In this document: positions 16,582 through 24,846 of the stretch, piece after piece | How positions within the stretch are numbered: position 1 is the first letter of the stretch | Layout: every line of letters starts with the position of its first letter | Source of the DNA: JBCBKU01 sp965267475 | Lineage (GTDB): Bacteria > Pseudomonadota > Alphaproteobacteria > Rhodobacterales > Rhodobacteraceae | NCBI GenBank assembly: GCA_965267475.1 | Contig: OZ254079.1 | Span: 434,001 to 498,000 of the forward strand | Length of the DNA stretch: 64,000 nucleotides | Direction: 5' to 3' | Translations under genes and position numbers: made by a program | Notes under the pieces: generated by a model | Database searches by the model: none | What the model was told of the DNA's origin: nothing | What the model saw: the letters and a program-made list of their open reading frames with translations, nothing else

Positions 16582-17937
16582 TCAAACCGCCACGGCGGAC
16601 AGCGGCCAGGTCACCACCGCGCAGGCGCCCGACTGATCGTTTGTAAGATCCAACGTTCCGCCGGCGCGTTCGATCAAAGCACGCGAGATGAAAAGCCCAA
16701 GCCCCATATTCCCGCCCGAGATCACGGCGTCCCGGGTCGGCGTGCTTGATGCCGCCTTTCTTCCAAGCATCGCCGCAGGAAACCCGACGCCGTCATCATG
16801 AACTGAGATCCGCAAGTCCTTGTCCGACCAGGCGATGCGCACTTCTGCCTTTTCTTCTGCATGATCGACGGCATTTTCAATGAGGTTTCGATAGGCGTGG
16901 ACAAGTTCGGCGGACCGGATCACGACCGGTTGATTGTTCGGCGCAGGCGGCACGGCCTCGGCCGAAAATTTGATCAGTTTCCCGCGGTTTTCATGCGGTT
17001 CTGCCGCTTCGCGCAAGAGCGAAGCAATTGGCATTCGGGTCATGGACATCTCGCCTTGCCCGAGATCGCCAATCGTCGCCAGGATGGCGCTGCAACGGCG
17101 CGCCTCGTCACGGATAAGCCGTGCTTCGCGCTGTGCCTCCGGGTTCTGGTCAAGAAGGCTATCAAGTTCGGAACTGGCCAGAAGGATCGTCGACAGTGGC
17201 GCGCCAAGTTGATGCGCAGTTGCTGAGACGATGCCGCCGATGTCCGACAACATTTTTTCCCGGTTCAGGGCTAATTCTGTGGCACGAAGCGCGGTTTGCA
17301 TTCGGTCCTGACGGATCGTGATCCGGTGGGCCAGCAGAATCGCAATTCCAAGCCCAAAGACGATTGTCACGGCGGTGGCCGGAACGATGATGGCTTGCAG
17401 CGTTGCAGGCGCCCCGTTTGCCATGAGCGGCGGGGCAAAAAGCCCCAGTATCGCCGTCGCTGTCGCCACTGAAAGTGTACTGGCCAACAACACACGGTTT
17501 TCTCGGGCCGACAGAGCCACGGCGACCGGGACAAAGAGAAACAGGAAGGCAGGGTTCGTAAGCCCACCGAAGAAGAACAGAAACAGGGCAATTTGCCCCG
17601 TATCCAGAACGATTTGGACGCCAAGCTGGCCTTCGGACAGGCTTTCGGACGGTGGATAGGTGTATGATAGATAGACGTTGTAGATCACACCGAACAAGAT
17701 AATGAGTGTCAGTGGCACCAGTGGCGGATCAATCTCGGTCCAAAGCGCGACCGAGGCCAGAATCGTGATTTCTATCATAATCACAAGCCAACGAACGGCG
17801 GATTTGTCGCCCGCGCCGACGGCCGTTTTTCGGCTCAACAGGTTGAGCTGTGACAGACCGATCAAATCTCTTCCAATCGTGATTTGTACTTGCGATGGAC
17901 TATGTCTAACCCGCGAAAGCGTTTCGGCCCAGAGCAC
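16582..17937 (-). CDS. regB: Redox-sensing histidine kinase RegB/PrrB family
   Basis: A 451-residue membrane kinase. Six hydrophobic segments fill about 48-215, with the quinone-sensing loop GGLTNPAFLF between helices. The DHp domain has the phosphoacceptor His242 in ATAHQLGAPLSTI, and a redox-type Cys follows in EARRCSAIL, equivalent in position to the RegB redox Cys. The ATPase domain shows NLIENAVDHA, DDGVGFP and GGNMGLGLFISR. The H-box is unusual: RegB normally reads HELGTPL, here H+1 is Gln and H+4 is Ala. senC and regA lie on the opposite strand, the standard order. Only 22 bp separate the ATG from senC, so the real start may be further in. Confidence 0.9.
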   Translation of the reverse strand: MLWAETLSRVRHSPSQVQITIGRDLIGLSQLNLLSRKTAVGAGDKSAVRWLVIMIEITILASVALWTEIDPPLVPLTLIILFGVIYNVYLSYTYPPSESLSEGQLGVQIVLDTGQIALFLFFFGGLTNPAFLFLFVPVAVALSARENRVLLASTLSVATATAILGLFAPPLMANGAPATLQAIIVPATAVTIVFGLGIAILLAHRITIRQDRMQTALRATELALNREKMLSDIGGIVSATAHQLGAPLSTILLASSELDSLLDQNPEAQREARLIRDEARRCSAILATIGDLGQGEMSMTRMPIASLLREAAEPHENRGKLIKFSAEAVPPAPNNQPVVIRSAELVHAYRNLIENAVDHAEEKAEVRIAWSDKDLRISVHDDGVGFPAAMLGRKAASSTPTRDAVISGGNMGLGLFISRALIERAGGTLDLTNDQSGACAVVTWPLSAVAV

Positions 17938-17959
17938 AGTGGATTAAGGAGTGTGTCCC

Positions 17960-18574
17960 ATGTCAGCCCGCATTGCTGTCCTTGCCGCCGCCGCGATGGC
18001 AGGGGTTCTGGGCGTCACCGCATCAGCCATTTTCTTTGGCGGATCGGACGACCAATATGCCGAGTGTAGACGGTCGGCCGTTGCCGGCGCTGACGCTATC
18101 GGCGGACCGTTCACACTGGTCTCGGAAACGGGCGCGACTGTGACCGATGCCGATGTGATTACCAAGCCCGCATTGATCTATTTCGGCTACACGTTCTGTC
18201 CCGATGTCTGTCCCCTGGACAATGCGCGCAACGCCGAGGCTGTGGATCTTCTGGCCGAGCGGGGACATGACATTCTGCCGGTGTTCATTTCCATTGATCC
18301 GGATCGCGACACGCCCGAGGTTGTCGCGGAATATACCGATTTCCTGCACGAAGACATGCTTGGGCTGACTGGGTCACCTGAACAGGTCAAAGCCGCATCG
18401 ACGGCTTATCGGACTTACTATCGAAAGCAGCCTGCCGATGACGAGTTCTACCTCGTCGATCACTCGTCGCTGAGTTACCTGGTCTTTCCGGAAACCGGAT
18501 TTGTCGAATTCTTCCGGCGGGATATCGAAGCCGCCGCGTTAGCCGAACAAATCGCCTGTTTCCTCGACGCCTGA
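17960..18574 (+). CDS. senC: SCO1/SenC/PrrC family copper chaperone
   Basis: A 204-residue protein with an N-terminal signal anchor (about 5-28) and a periplasmic thioredoxin-like SCO domain. The copper/redox motif CPDVC is at about 79-83 in YFGYTFCPDVCPLD and the distal His is in VDHSSLSYLV. SCO proteins help assemble the CuA/CuB centres of cytochrome oxidase, and PrrC is linked to RegB/PrrB signalling in Rhodobacter. The ATG at 17960 has AAGGAG 8 bases upstream. It is divergent from regB and followed by regA after 71 bp. Confidence 0.93.
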   Translation: MSARIAVLAAAAMAGVLGVTASAIFFGGSDDQYAECRRSAVAGADAIGGPFTLVSETGATVTDADVITKPALIYFGYTFCPDVCPLDNARNAEAVDLLAERGHDILPVFISIDPDRDTPEVVAEYTDFLHEDMLGLTGSPEQVKAASTAYRTYYRKQPADDEFYLVDHSSLSYLVFPETGFVEFFRRDIEAAALAEQIACFLDA

Positions 18575-18645
18575 TCTTCGGGTTGGAGGCTTCGGCCAGA
18601 ATATGTATCCTCTGAGTTGAAAACGCGACTCGAGGGGGATGCCTT

Positions 18646-19200
18646 ATGGCAGAGTTGCACGCGGCCCTGTTCGAACCGGACAGAAGCCTTCTTGTCGTCG
18701 ATGACGACGAAATCTTTCTGCGACGGATGGCCCGCGCGCTGCGGGATAAGGGTTTTATTGTCGATACCGCCACGACGGTCGAAGCCGGCTGCCAAAAAGC
18801 CGTGGATCAAAAACCGGCCTTTGCCGTCATCGACCTCAGGCTGAGCGATGGAAACGGATTGCAGGTTATCGAGGCGCTGAGCGAGGCACGCCCCGATGCC
18901 CGCATTGTCGTTTTGACCGGGTATGCGGCAATTGCTGCCGCAGTGGCGGCAGTGAAAACCGGAGCGACCGATTTCATTCCGAAGCCGTCAGACGCAGATG
19001 AGGTGACGGCGGCACTCTTGAACGATTCCCGGGACCTTCCGCCCATACTGGATCAGCCGATGTCGCCGGACCGGGTTCGGTGGGAATACATTCACCGTGC
19101 CTATGAACGCTATGGCCGGAATATCTCGGAAACGGCACGGCGCCTCGGCATGCATCGACGGACTTTGCAGCGCATCCTGTCAAAGCGCAGCCCGCCGTAG
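18646..19200 (+). CDS. regA: Redox response regulator RegA/PrrA/ActR
   Basis: A 184-residue regulator: receiver domain (about 14-125) with the acidic pair VVDDDE, phosphoacceptor Asp in FAVIDLRLSDGNG, Thr in VVLTGYAAIAAAVAAV and Lys in IPKPSDADEV, then a proline-rich linker and a Fis-type helix-turn-helix (NISETARRLGMHRRTLQRIL). These are the RegA family features; it controls photosynthesis, respiration, carbon and nitrogen genes in relatives. GAGGGG precedes the ATG by 7-8 bases. The DNA-binding helix looks intact, in contrast to the altered H-box of the partner kinase. Confidence 0.95.
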   Translation: MAELHAALFEPDRSLLVVDDDEIFLRRMARALRDKGFIVDTATTVEAGCQKAVDQKPAFAVIDLRLSDGNGLQVIEALSEARPDARIVVLTGYAAIAAAVAAVKTGATDFIPKPSDADEVTAALLNDSRDLPPILDQPMSPDRVRWEYIHRAYERYGRNISETARRLGMHRRTLQRILSKRSPP

Positions 19201-19204
19201 CGGG

Positions 19205-19687
19205 TCAAAGATCAAAGCGTTTATAGGTCTTCCCGGTGACCGTTCCGTCGGACAATGCGACCGTGGGATCGGATCCATAATCCTGGAACCCCATTTTCGC
19301 GTAATAGGTCAGGCCGCTTCGGTTGTCGGAACGGATAGAGGCATTGATCCAGCCGTATCCCAAGACGCGTGCCCGGTCTTTCGTCATTTCGAACATGGCC
19401 GTGCCGATGCCCCGCCCAGCGCTGGAGGCACGGGCAAACGTCGCGATATCCGCCGCTTCAGGCGGAAGCTTCGGGTTTGGCTCGAACCATTGAAACCCCA
19501 TGATCCTGCCATCGGCATCTTCGGCAACCACCCATGAGGCACGGTCGGCATTGCGGGCCATCCAGTCTTTGAGATCGGCGTCGCAAACGACGCCCTCCAA
19601 AGCAGTGGTGCCCCCGATCCCGATGATCTCGTTAAGGATCTCTGCCATGGCCCCGGCGTCCGCATCATTGGCCTGCCGCACGATCAT
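19205..19687 (-). CDS. GNAT family N-acetyltransferase
   Basis: A 160-residue single-domain acetyltransferase. The acetyl-CoA loop is in ASSAGRGIGTAMFEMTKDRA, followed by INASIRSDNRSGLTYYAKMGF, the normal motif B ending. It resembles phosphinothricin/methionine-sulfone type N-acyltransferases, but the substrate cannot be fixed from sequence. Its ATG overlaps the stop of the HD-domain gene (ATGA), so the two form an operon. It ends 4 bp from the convergent regA. Confidence 0.82.
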   Translation of the reverse strand: MIVRQANDADAGAMAEILNEIIGIGGTTALEGVVCDADLKDWMARNADRASWVVAEDADGRIMGFQWFEPNPKLPPEAADIATFARASSAGRGIGTAMFEMTKDRARVLGYGWINASIRSDNRSGLTYYAKMGFQDYGSDPTVALSDGTVTGKTYKRFDL

Positions 19688-20274
19688 TGGACGTTCTCCA
19701 TAAGTGTTTCAAACCGCGAAACGAATGCCGCGCGCGCCTCGACCGGGGGTCTCAGAACGATGGTCTCGCCATCCAGCAGCCGGTCCGGCGGCTGCGTGAA
19801 AAAACGGTTGGCCTCGGCCACAGAAAACCCCGCGATCTGGGTGGCTTCAAGCCAGGCAGAGATCTTGTCGGCTTTCTTGATCGCACGCTTTTCCTTGGCC
19901 GGAATGGCCGCAGGCAGGCCAAAGCGCAGATGCACCGCCGCGGCCAGGCGGTCATCCAGCGATCCGTATCCGGGGCCGACCGCCGCCTTAACCGGCGAGA
20001 TCATATCGCCAATTACGTACTCCGGGGCATCGTGCAAAAGGGCGGCCAGACGCCACTGTGCCGGTGCCGCAGGCTGTAAACGACCAAAAATCGATTCAAC
20101 CAGGATCGAATGTTCGGCCACAGAATAGGGATAATCCCCCTTGGTTTGGCCGTTCCAGCGCGCAACAAATGCCAGCCCGTGGGCGATATCCTCGATCTCG
20201 ATATCCATAGGCGTCGGATCAAGCAGATCCAGGCGGCGACCGGATAACATGCGTTGCCAGGCGCGTTTTGGCAT
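19684..20274 (-). CDS. HD-domain phosphohydrolase (YfbR-like)
   Basis: A 196-residue HD-superfamily protein. Metal-binding residues appear in YSVAEHSILVES, LAALLHDAPEYVIGDMISPVK and KKADKISAWLEA. YfbR-type enzymes dephosphorylate 5'-deoxyribonucleotides; similar alphaproteobacterial proteins are often annotated simply as HD-domain or phosphohydrolase. The ATG at 20274 (MPKRAWQRMLSG) has AAAGAGG upstream; the frame is open 189 bp further without a plausible start. Heads a two-gene operon with the GNAT gene. Confidence 0.82.
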   Translation of the reverse strand: MPKRAWQRMLSGRRLDLLDPTPMDIEIEDIAHGLAFVARWNGQTKGDYPYSVAEHSILVESIFGRLQPAAPAQWRLAALLHDAPEYVIGDMISPVKAAVGPGYGSLDDRLAAAVHLRFGLPAAIPAKEKRAIKKADKISAWLEATQIAGFSVAEANRFFTQPPDRLLDGETIVLRPPVEARAAFVSRFETLMENVQ

Positions 20275-20588
20275 GGGGCCTCTTTGAAATGTGACGGATG
20301 CACTGACGCAGGGCTTGGGCCGGAGATCAAACGGGTTTTTGTGGACAAGTCGAGCCCGGAACCGTGGCTGATCGGACGCTATCGGCACGAAATTCACCTG
20401 CGAGGGCCTTACAAACGGCATTTTCGCACAAATTATGGGCAATGACGGAGTTGTTGGGCGCAAGTGAACAAAAAGTAGTCCAAGCTCATAGGTGTGTTAA
20501 CGATCTCAAGAGTAAACTGACCAAATAACAATACCTGGGGAGGCAATGCAGGCATCGATGCGGGATATCCCGCGGAAAGGAGAAACCG
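20275..20588. other. Divergent intergenic region (314 bp) with a leader hairpin
   Basis: The region lies between the HD gene (minus) and a small secreted-protein gene (plus) and should contain both promoters. No gene or clear promoter consensus was recognised. A 14-base palindrome at 20560-20573 (GCGGG-ATAT-CCCGC) sits just before the ribosome-binding site AAAGGAG of the plus-strand gene. A second Shine-Dalgarno-like GGGGAGG precedes an ATG at 20546, which opens a short frame overlapping the gene start; whether it is translated is unknown. Confidence 0.4.
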
Positions 20589-20894
20589 ATGCAGAAAGCG
20601 ACCCAAGGCCTGATCCTGGCGGCAGCGTTGACTGTCCCCGCGATCGGGAACGCGCAGCAAAGCTGCGGACAGCGTGACGCGGTCACGAACAAACTTCAGA
20701 CCGGATATGGCGAAACCTTTACGGGCGGCGGCCTTCGGAATGCAGACAGCATTCTGGAAGTCTGGGCCTCGGAACAAGGTGGCACCTGGACGGTCCTTAT
20801 GACCCGCGCAGATGGTACGACTTGCATCATGGCATCCGGAACGAATTGGCGCGGCGCGACCCCCGAAGACCGGGTGCTTGGCATTCCCGGATAA
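20589..20894 (+). CDS. Small secreted protein of unknown function
   Basis: A 101-residue protein with a clear signal peptide (about 1-22, ending in GNAQ) and a mature part of about 79 residues with two Cys (SCGQRDA and TTCIMASGT), which could form a disulfide in the periplasm. The motif SILEVWASEQGGTWTVLMTR is recognisable in small hypothetical proteins of Rhodobacteraceae, with no known function. A strong ribosome-binding site (AAAGGAG) precedes the ATG, and a 14-base palindrome lies directly upstream of it. Confidence 0.75.
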   Translation: MQKATQGLILAAALTVPAIGNAQQSCGQRDAVTNKLQTGYGETFTGGGLRNADSILEVWASEQGGTWTVLMTRADGTTCIMASGTNWRGATPEDRVLGIPG

Positions 20895-20989
20895 TCCGTT
20901 TGGCATCCCCTGTTTAGGCGAGTTGTTCCTTCACTGATCCGGTGTTAACAGACCGTCAAGTCTGACAGGATTGGTATCAGGAACCGGGT

Positions 20990-22381
20990 ATGCCCAGAGA
21001 TTATGTTGTCAAAGATATTGCGCTGGCCGCGTTTGGCCGTCGCGAGCTTGATATAGCTGAGACCGAGATGCCGGGTCTCATGGCGCTGCGGAAAGATTTC
21101 GGTCAGTCGCAGCCGCTAAAAGGGGCGCGGATCGCCGGATCGCTCCATATGACCATCCAAACCGCTGTTCTGATCGAAACGCTGCGGGCGTTGGGCGCCG
21201 ATGTGCGCTGGGCGTCGTGCAACATTTTCTCGACCCAGGATCACGCCGCGGCCGCGATCGCAGAGGGCGGTACGCCGGTTTTTGCGATCAAGGGCGAAAG
21301 CCTGGAAGAATACTGGTCCTACACCGACAAGATTTTCCAGTTCGACGAAGGCGCGAACATGATTCTGGACGATGGCGGCGATGCGACGTTGTACATCATC
21401 CTGGGCGCACGCGTTGAAAACGGCGAAGAAAACCTGATTGCCGTCCCAACCTCGGAAGAGGAAGAAGCGCTGTTCGCTCAGATCAAAAAGCGTATGGCCG
21501 AAAGCCCCGGCTGGTTCACTAAGCAGCGCGACCAGATCAAGGGCGTGACCGAGGAAACGACGACAGGCGTGCATCGCTTGTATGATCTGCACAAGGACGG
21601 CCACCTGCCATTCCCGGCGATCAACGTGAATGATAGCGTCACGAAGTCGAAATTCGACAACAAGTACGGCTGTAAGGAATCGCTCGTCGATGGCATCCGC
21701 CGTGCCACGGACACGATGATGGCCGGCAAGGTCGCAATTGTGTGCGGCTATGGCGATGTGGGCAAGGGATCCGCCGCGTCACTGGCTGGGGCAGGGGCCC
21801 GTGTGAAGGTGACCGAGGTCGACCCGATCTGCGCCCTTCAGGCGGCGATGGATGGGTTCGAGGTCACGCTTCTGGAAGACGAAGTGTCCACCGCGGATGT
21901 GTTCATCACCACGACCGGCAACAAGGATGTCATCCGCATCGAGCACATGCGCGAGATGAAAGACATGGCGATCGTCGGCAACATTGGTCATTTCGACAAC
22001 GAGATCCAGGTCGCGAACCTGAAGAACCACAAGTGGACAAACATCAAGGAACAGGTGGATATGATCGAGATGCCTTCGGGCAATCGGATCATTCTTCTGT
22101 CCGAAGGCCGGCTTCTGAACCTTGGGAACGCGACCGGACACCCGTCGTTCGTCATGTCGGCAAGTTTCACCAATCAGGTTCTGGCGCAGATGGAGCTTTG
22201 GACGAAGTCCGAGGAGTATCCGGTTGGCGTCTACATCCTGCCTAAGCACCTCGATGAAATGGTGGCAAAGCTGCATTTGAAGCGGGTCGGCGCCAAACTG
22301 ACGGAACTGAACCCCGAGCAGGCTGCCTATATCGGCGTGAAGCAGGAAGGCCCATTCAAGTCCGAGCACTATCGCTACTAG
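20990..22381 (+). CDS. ahcY: Adenosylhomocysteinase (S-adenosyl-L-homocysteine hydrolase)
   Basis: A 463-residue NAD-dependent enzyme that splits S-adenosylhomocysteine to homocysteine and adenosine in the methyl cycle. Features: LHMTIQTAVLIETL and SCNIFSTQDHAAAAI at the substrate site, the catalytic NDSVTKSKFDNKYGC (Lys/Asp/Cys), the NAD fold VCGYGDVGKGSA, and the C-terminal tail KSEHYRY that reaches into the neighbouring subunit. Full length for the bacterial form. No SAH or SAM riboswitch was recognised in the 95-bp leader. A terminator follows. Confidence 0.98.
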   Translation: MPRDYVVKDIALAAFGRRELDIAETEMPGLMALRKDFGQSQPLKGARIAGSLHMTIQTAVLIETLRALGADVRWASCNIFSTQDHAAAAIAEGGTPVFAIKGESLEEYWSYTDKIFQFDEGANMILDDGGDATLYIILGARVENGEENLIAVPTSEEEEALFAQIKKRMAESPGWFTKQRDQIKGVTEETTTGVHRLYDLHKDGHLPFPAINVNDSVTKSKFDNKYGCKESLVDGIRRATDTMMAGKVAIVCGYGDVGKGSAASLAGAGARVKVTEVDPICALQAAMDGFEVTLLEDEVSTADVFITTTGNKDVIRIEHMREMKDMAIVGNIGHFDNEIQVANLKNHKWTNIKEQVDMIEMPSGNRIILLSEGRLLNLGNATGHPSFVMSASFTNQVLAQMELWTKSEEYPVGVYILPKHLDEMVAKLHLKRVGAKLTELNPEQAAYIGVKQEGPFKSEHYRY

Positions 22382-22400
22382 GTTGTGTTTGATGCTCTAG

Positions 22401-22437
22401 AACGCTCCAGACCCTAGGATCCGGGGCGTTTTCTTTT
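22401..22437 (+). terminator. Rho-independent terminator after ahcY
   Basis: An 8-bp stem (AACGCTCC paired with GGGGCGTT, one T-G pair) with a 14-base loop that itself contains CCTAGG, followed by TTCTTTT. It begins 19 bp after the ahcY stop. Confidence 0.75.
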
Positions 22438-22477
22438 GCAGGTTGCGATGCGCTCTGCACGGTCTTAGGTCGGACTG

Positions 22478-23182
22478 ATGCGCCTGGTTCTAAGGTCAAT
22501 TGCGTTCCTGTCGGTTGCCATTCTGCTTATGGCGGCATTCCTGATCTTCTATCCCCGGACGCCACTGCCGGATGCTTGGAACCCAGTTCGACCGCTAAGC
22601 ATTGCGGATCCGATCACACCCCTGACCTCATGGAAGCTTCGGCGCGCACATTCCGGCGCCGCTTGTGTTGCCGCGCTTGGCACGGGTGACATCGGGTTTG
22701 ACTTGCTGGAGGATCTTGAAGACTCGGACCAGTGCCATATCCGCGACCGCGTCAGACTTCGCGCGTTGCGGGACGTTCGGATCGCGCCGCTAGAAACCCG
22801 CTGTTCCACAGTGCTTCGCATGGCACTTTGGGAACGGCATGGGTTCACGCCTGCTGCCGAGGCGATCCTTGGGGCAAGGGTGAGCACGCTTCACCATTTG
22901 TCCAGCTATAACTGTCGAAGACTTCGGACGCCCGGCGGTATGTCGAACCGGATGAGCACCCACGCCACCGCCGAGGCGGTCGACATCACCGGAGTGACCC
23001 TTGACGATGGGCGACGCATTTCGCTGATCGATGACTGGGGCACGGGCCCCGAGGGCCGGTTTCTCCGTGCCATGCGGGACACTGCGTGCCAATCCTTTGC
23101 CACAACGCTGGGACCCGACTTCAATCGCCTGCATGCCGATCACTTTCATCTGCAAACGCGCGGCTTCGGGACGTGCCGATAA
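22478..23182 (+). CDS. Extensin-like family protein
   Basis: A 234-residue protein with an N-terminal membrane anchor or signal (about 6-26) and a C-terminal extensin-like domain. Conserved blocks are the Cys-containing ALETRCS-like segment, HHLSSYNCRRLR, SNRMSTHATAEAVDITG and the final LHADHFHLQ, which has a peptidase M15-like metal-site look. Several Cys suggest disulfides in the periplasm. The bacterial family is common in alphaproteobacteria and is suspected to act on the cell wall; activity here is unproven. Confidence 0.82.
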   Translation: MRLVLRSIAFLSVAILLMAAFLIFYPRTPLPDAWNPVRPLSIADPITPLTSWKLRRAHSGAACVAALGTGDIGFDLLEDLEDSDQCHIRDRVRLRALRDVRIAPLETRCSTVLRMALWERHGFTPAAEAILGARVSTLHHLSSYNCRRLRTPGGMSNRMSTHATAEAVDITGVTLDDGRRISLIDDWGTGPEGRFLRAMRDTACQSFATTLGPDFNRLHADHFHLQTRGFGTCR

Positions 23183-23319
23183 GGCACAGCTTTGCCCGTG
23201 CTGCGTCATTCCGGAATTTCCCCTTTGTATCTCAAAGTCATGCGCCTATCTTTGCGCCGGTTGCCGCGCGGGGCGGTTGCCAAAAGGACCGGCGAAGGCC
23301 GGAAGGTGGGAGATTTTTG

Positions 23320-23661
23320 ATGGGCAAAAGAGACGATCTGATTGCGCAGTATGCCGACGATCTGAAGAACAAATGCGGCATGACGCCAGATATGGATCTG
23401 CTGACGAAGGTCACGATTGGGTGCGGACCTTCGATCTATGACGCTGATGCTTCCACCGTTGCGGCTTCGCAGCCGGGGGAGTTGGAAACCGTTAAGAACA
23501 ATTTCCTGATCAAGAAACTCGGCCTCGCTGACGGGCCACAGCTTATGGATGCCATCAACTCGGTGATCCAGACTTATGGTCAGTCCGAGCGCAACAAGTA
23601 CCGGGCCGTCGTGTACTATATGCTGACCAAACATTTCGGGAAGGAATCAGTCTACGGCTGA
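23320..23661 (+). CDS. DUF2853 family protein
   Basis: A 113-residue cytoplasmic protein matching the DUF2853 pattern: MGKRDDLIAQYADDLKNKCG at the start, LLTKVTIGCGPSIYDADAS, NNFLIKKLGLADG, and the ending YRAVVYYMLTKHFGKESVYG. The fold is small and helical; function is unknown. The ATG at 23320 is preferred because the family begins here; upstream codons are non-homologous. GGTGGGAG lies about 8 bases before. A strong terminator lies 150 bp downstream. Confidence 0.88.
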   Translation: MGKRDDLIAQYADDLKNKCGMTPDMDLLTKVTIGCGPSIYDADASTVAASQPGELETVKNNFLIKKLGLADGPQLMDAINSVIQTYGQSERNKYRAVVYYMLTKHFGKESVYG

Positions 23662-23809
23662 TCCCGAATGGCCTTCTAAGCCAAGGATTTGACGTAAATT
23701 GCCAACGCTGTGTTCTTGCGGCGGTGCGCGTATCTGCATTATGTCCATCCTGCGGCCAGGAAGGCCCTTCAGAATTTCACATGCGTTGAGGGAACGCGTG
23801 GGGTGAGGG

Positions 23810-23841
23810 GGGTTTCGGTTGGCCGGAACCCTTCTTTTTTT
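23810..23841 (+). terminator. Strong rho-independent terminator between DUF2853 and DM13 genes
   Basis: A 9-bp stem (GGGTTTCGG / CCGGAACCC, one T-G pair) with a TTGG loop, followed by TTCTTTTTTT. It lies 150 bp after the DUF2853 stop, an unusually long distance, leaving space for a long 3' UTR or an independent small RNA. Confidence 0.85.
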
Positions 23842-23947
23842 GATGAGCCGCTCGGTTGGGCCTGCCAGACCTGGGCAGACGTCCAACGGGCGTGATATCA
23901 CGGCAATGACAGGCAAACTGTCAGACCATTGTTACGGGGGCATTTCC

Positions 23948-24430
23948 ATGGGTCGATTTCTGAAAATCGCGATACCGATGTTTGTCATCGGCTTCCTTGC
24001 GGGCAACGCGTTCTGGTACCTTGCCTCGCCGCTTTGGATCGACCAGGAGGTCAGCGAATCCCTGGCTGGCGAGGACACGCTGGAACTTGTGGCCTCGGGC
24101 ACGTTCGTGGACGCGGACCGTCTCCACAAGGGTCAGGGCACCGCCACGATCTTCCAGAACCCCGATGGGTCCTATGTTCTGCGCCTGACCGAGTTCGAAG
24201 TCACCAATGGTCCGGATCTTGAGGTTTGGTTGTCCTCCGCCGCCGATCCCACGAAATCGTCGGATGTCTCGGGCGGGACGTGGCTGGCGCTCGGTCAGCT
24301 CAAAGGGAACATCGGCGACCAGAACTATGACATCCCCGCGGGCACAAACATCACAGATTTCGGGTCCGTCGTGATCTGGTGCGAACAGTTTGGCGTTCTG
24401 TTTTCGCCCGCGTCGCTGGCGTTCGGCTAA
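23948..24430 (+). CDS. DM13 domain protein, membrane-anchored
   Basis: A 160-residue protein with one N-terminal membrane segment (about 4-24) and a DM13 domain covering about 45-158. Family features are the initial LVASGTFVDADRLHKGQGTA, DLEVWLS, LGQLKGNIGDQNYDIPAG and the conserved Cys in VVIWCEQFGVLFSPASL. DM13 is proposed to bind a redox cofactor or haem through that Cys, but bacterial members are poorly studied. The ATG at 23948 follows a GGGGG-type ribosome-binding site. It overlaps the convergent EVE gene by 4 bp. Confidence 0.87.
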   Translation: MGRFLKIAIPMFVIGFLAGNAFWYLASPLWIDQEVSESLAGEDTLELVASGTFVDADRLHKGQGTATIFQNPDGSYVLRLTEFEVTNGPDLEVWLSSAADPTKSSDVSGGTWLALGQLKGNIGDQNYDIPAGTNITDFGSVVIWCEQFGVLFSPASLAFG

Positions 24431-24846
24431 GGGTCGATCCCGGCCAGTTCGCAGACCACTTTCCATTCGGCCTCGGTCACGGGTTGAACAGAAAGGCGCG
24501 TGTTGTTGACCAGCACCATGTCGGCCAGGCGCGGATCTTCCTTGCACATGGCCAGCGTCACGGGCGTCTGGACCGGTTTCACCGCCTTGATGTCCACGCA
24601 TTCCCAGCGTTCATCGTCTGTCGTGCTGTCGGGGTGGATTTCAGCGCAAACCTCGACGATCCCGACGACGGCCTTCTCAGACAGCGAGTGATAAAAGAAC
24701 CCGCGATCGCCCAAATTCATCTCGCGCATGTTGTTGCGCGCCTGATAATTGCGGACACCGTCCCATTCTTCGCCAGCGTCGCCTTTTGCGACTTGTTGAT
24801 CCCACGACCACGTGTTGGGTTCGGATTTGAACAACCAATACCGCAT
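24427..24846 (-). CDS. EVE domain-containing protein
   Basis: A 139-residue protein made of a single EVE (PUA-like) domain: it opens with MRYWLFKSEPNTWSWDQQ and has WDGVRNYQARNNMREM, GDRGFFYHS and VLVNNTRLSVQPVTEAEW, all diagnostic. EVE domains bind modified bases in DNA or RNA; the target here is unknown. Its ATG overlaps the last base of the YciI stop (TGATG), so it is the last gene of the coupled tsaD-gpsA-yciI-EVE group. Confidence 0.93.
   Translation of the reverse strand: MRYWLFKSEPNTWSWDQQVAKGDAGEEWDGVRNYQARNNMREMNLGDRGFFYHSLSEKAVVGIVEVCAEIHPDSTTDDERWECVDIKAVKPVQTPVTLAMCKEDPRLADMVLVNNTRLSVQPVTEAEWKVVCELAGIDP

Noticed and set aside
20895..20989. SAH or SAM riboswitch before ahcY
   Set aside because: The 95-bp leader has a small CAGAC/GTCTG stem but none of the conserved riboswitch sequence that I can recognise.
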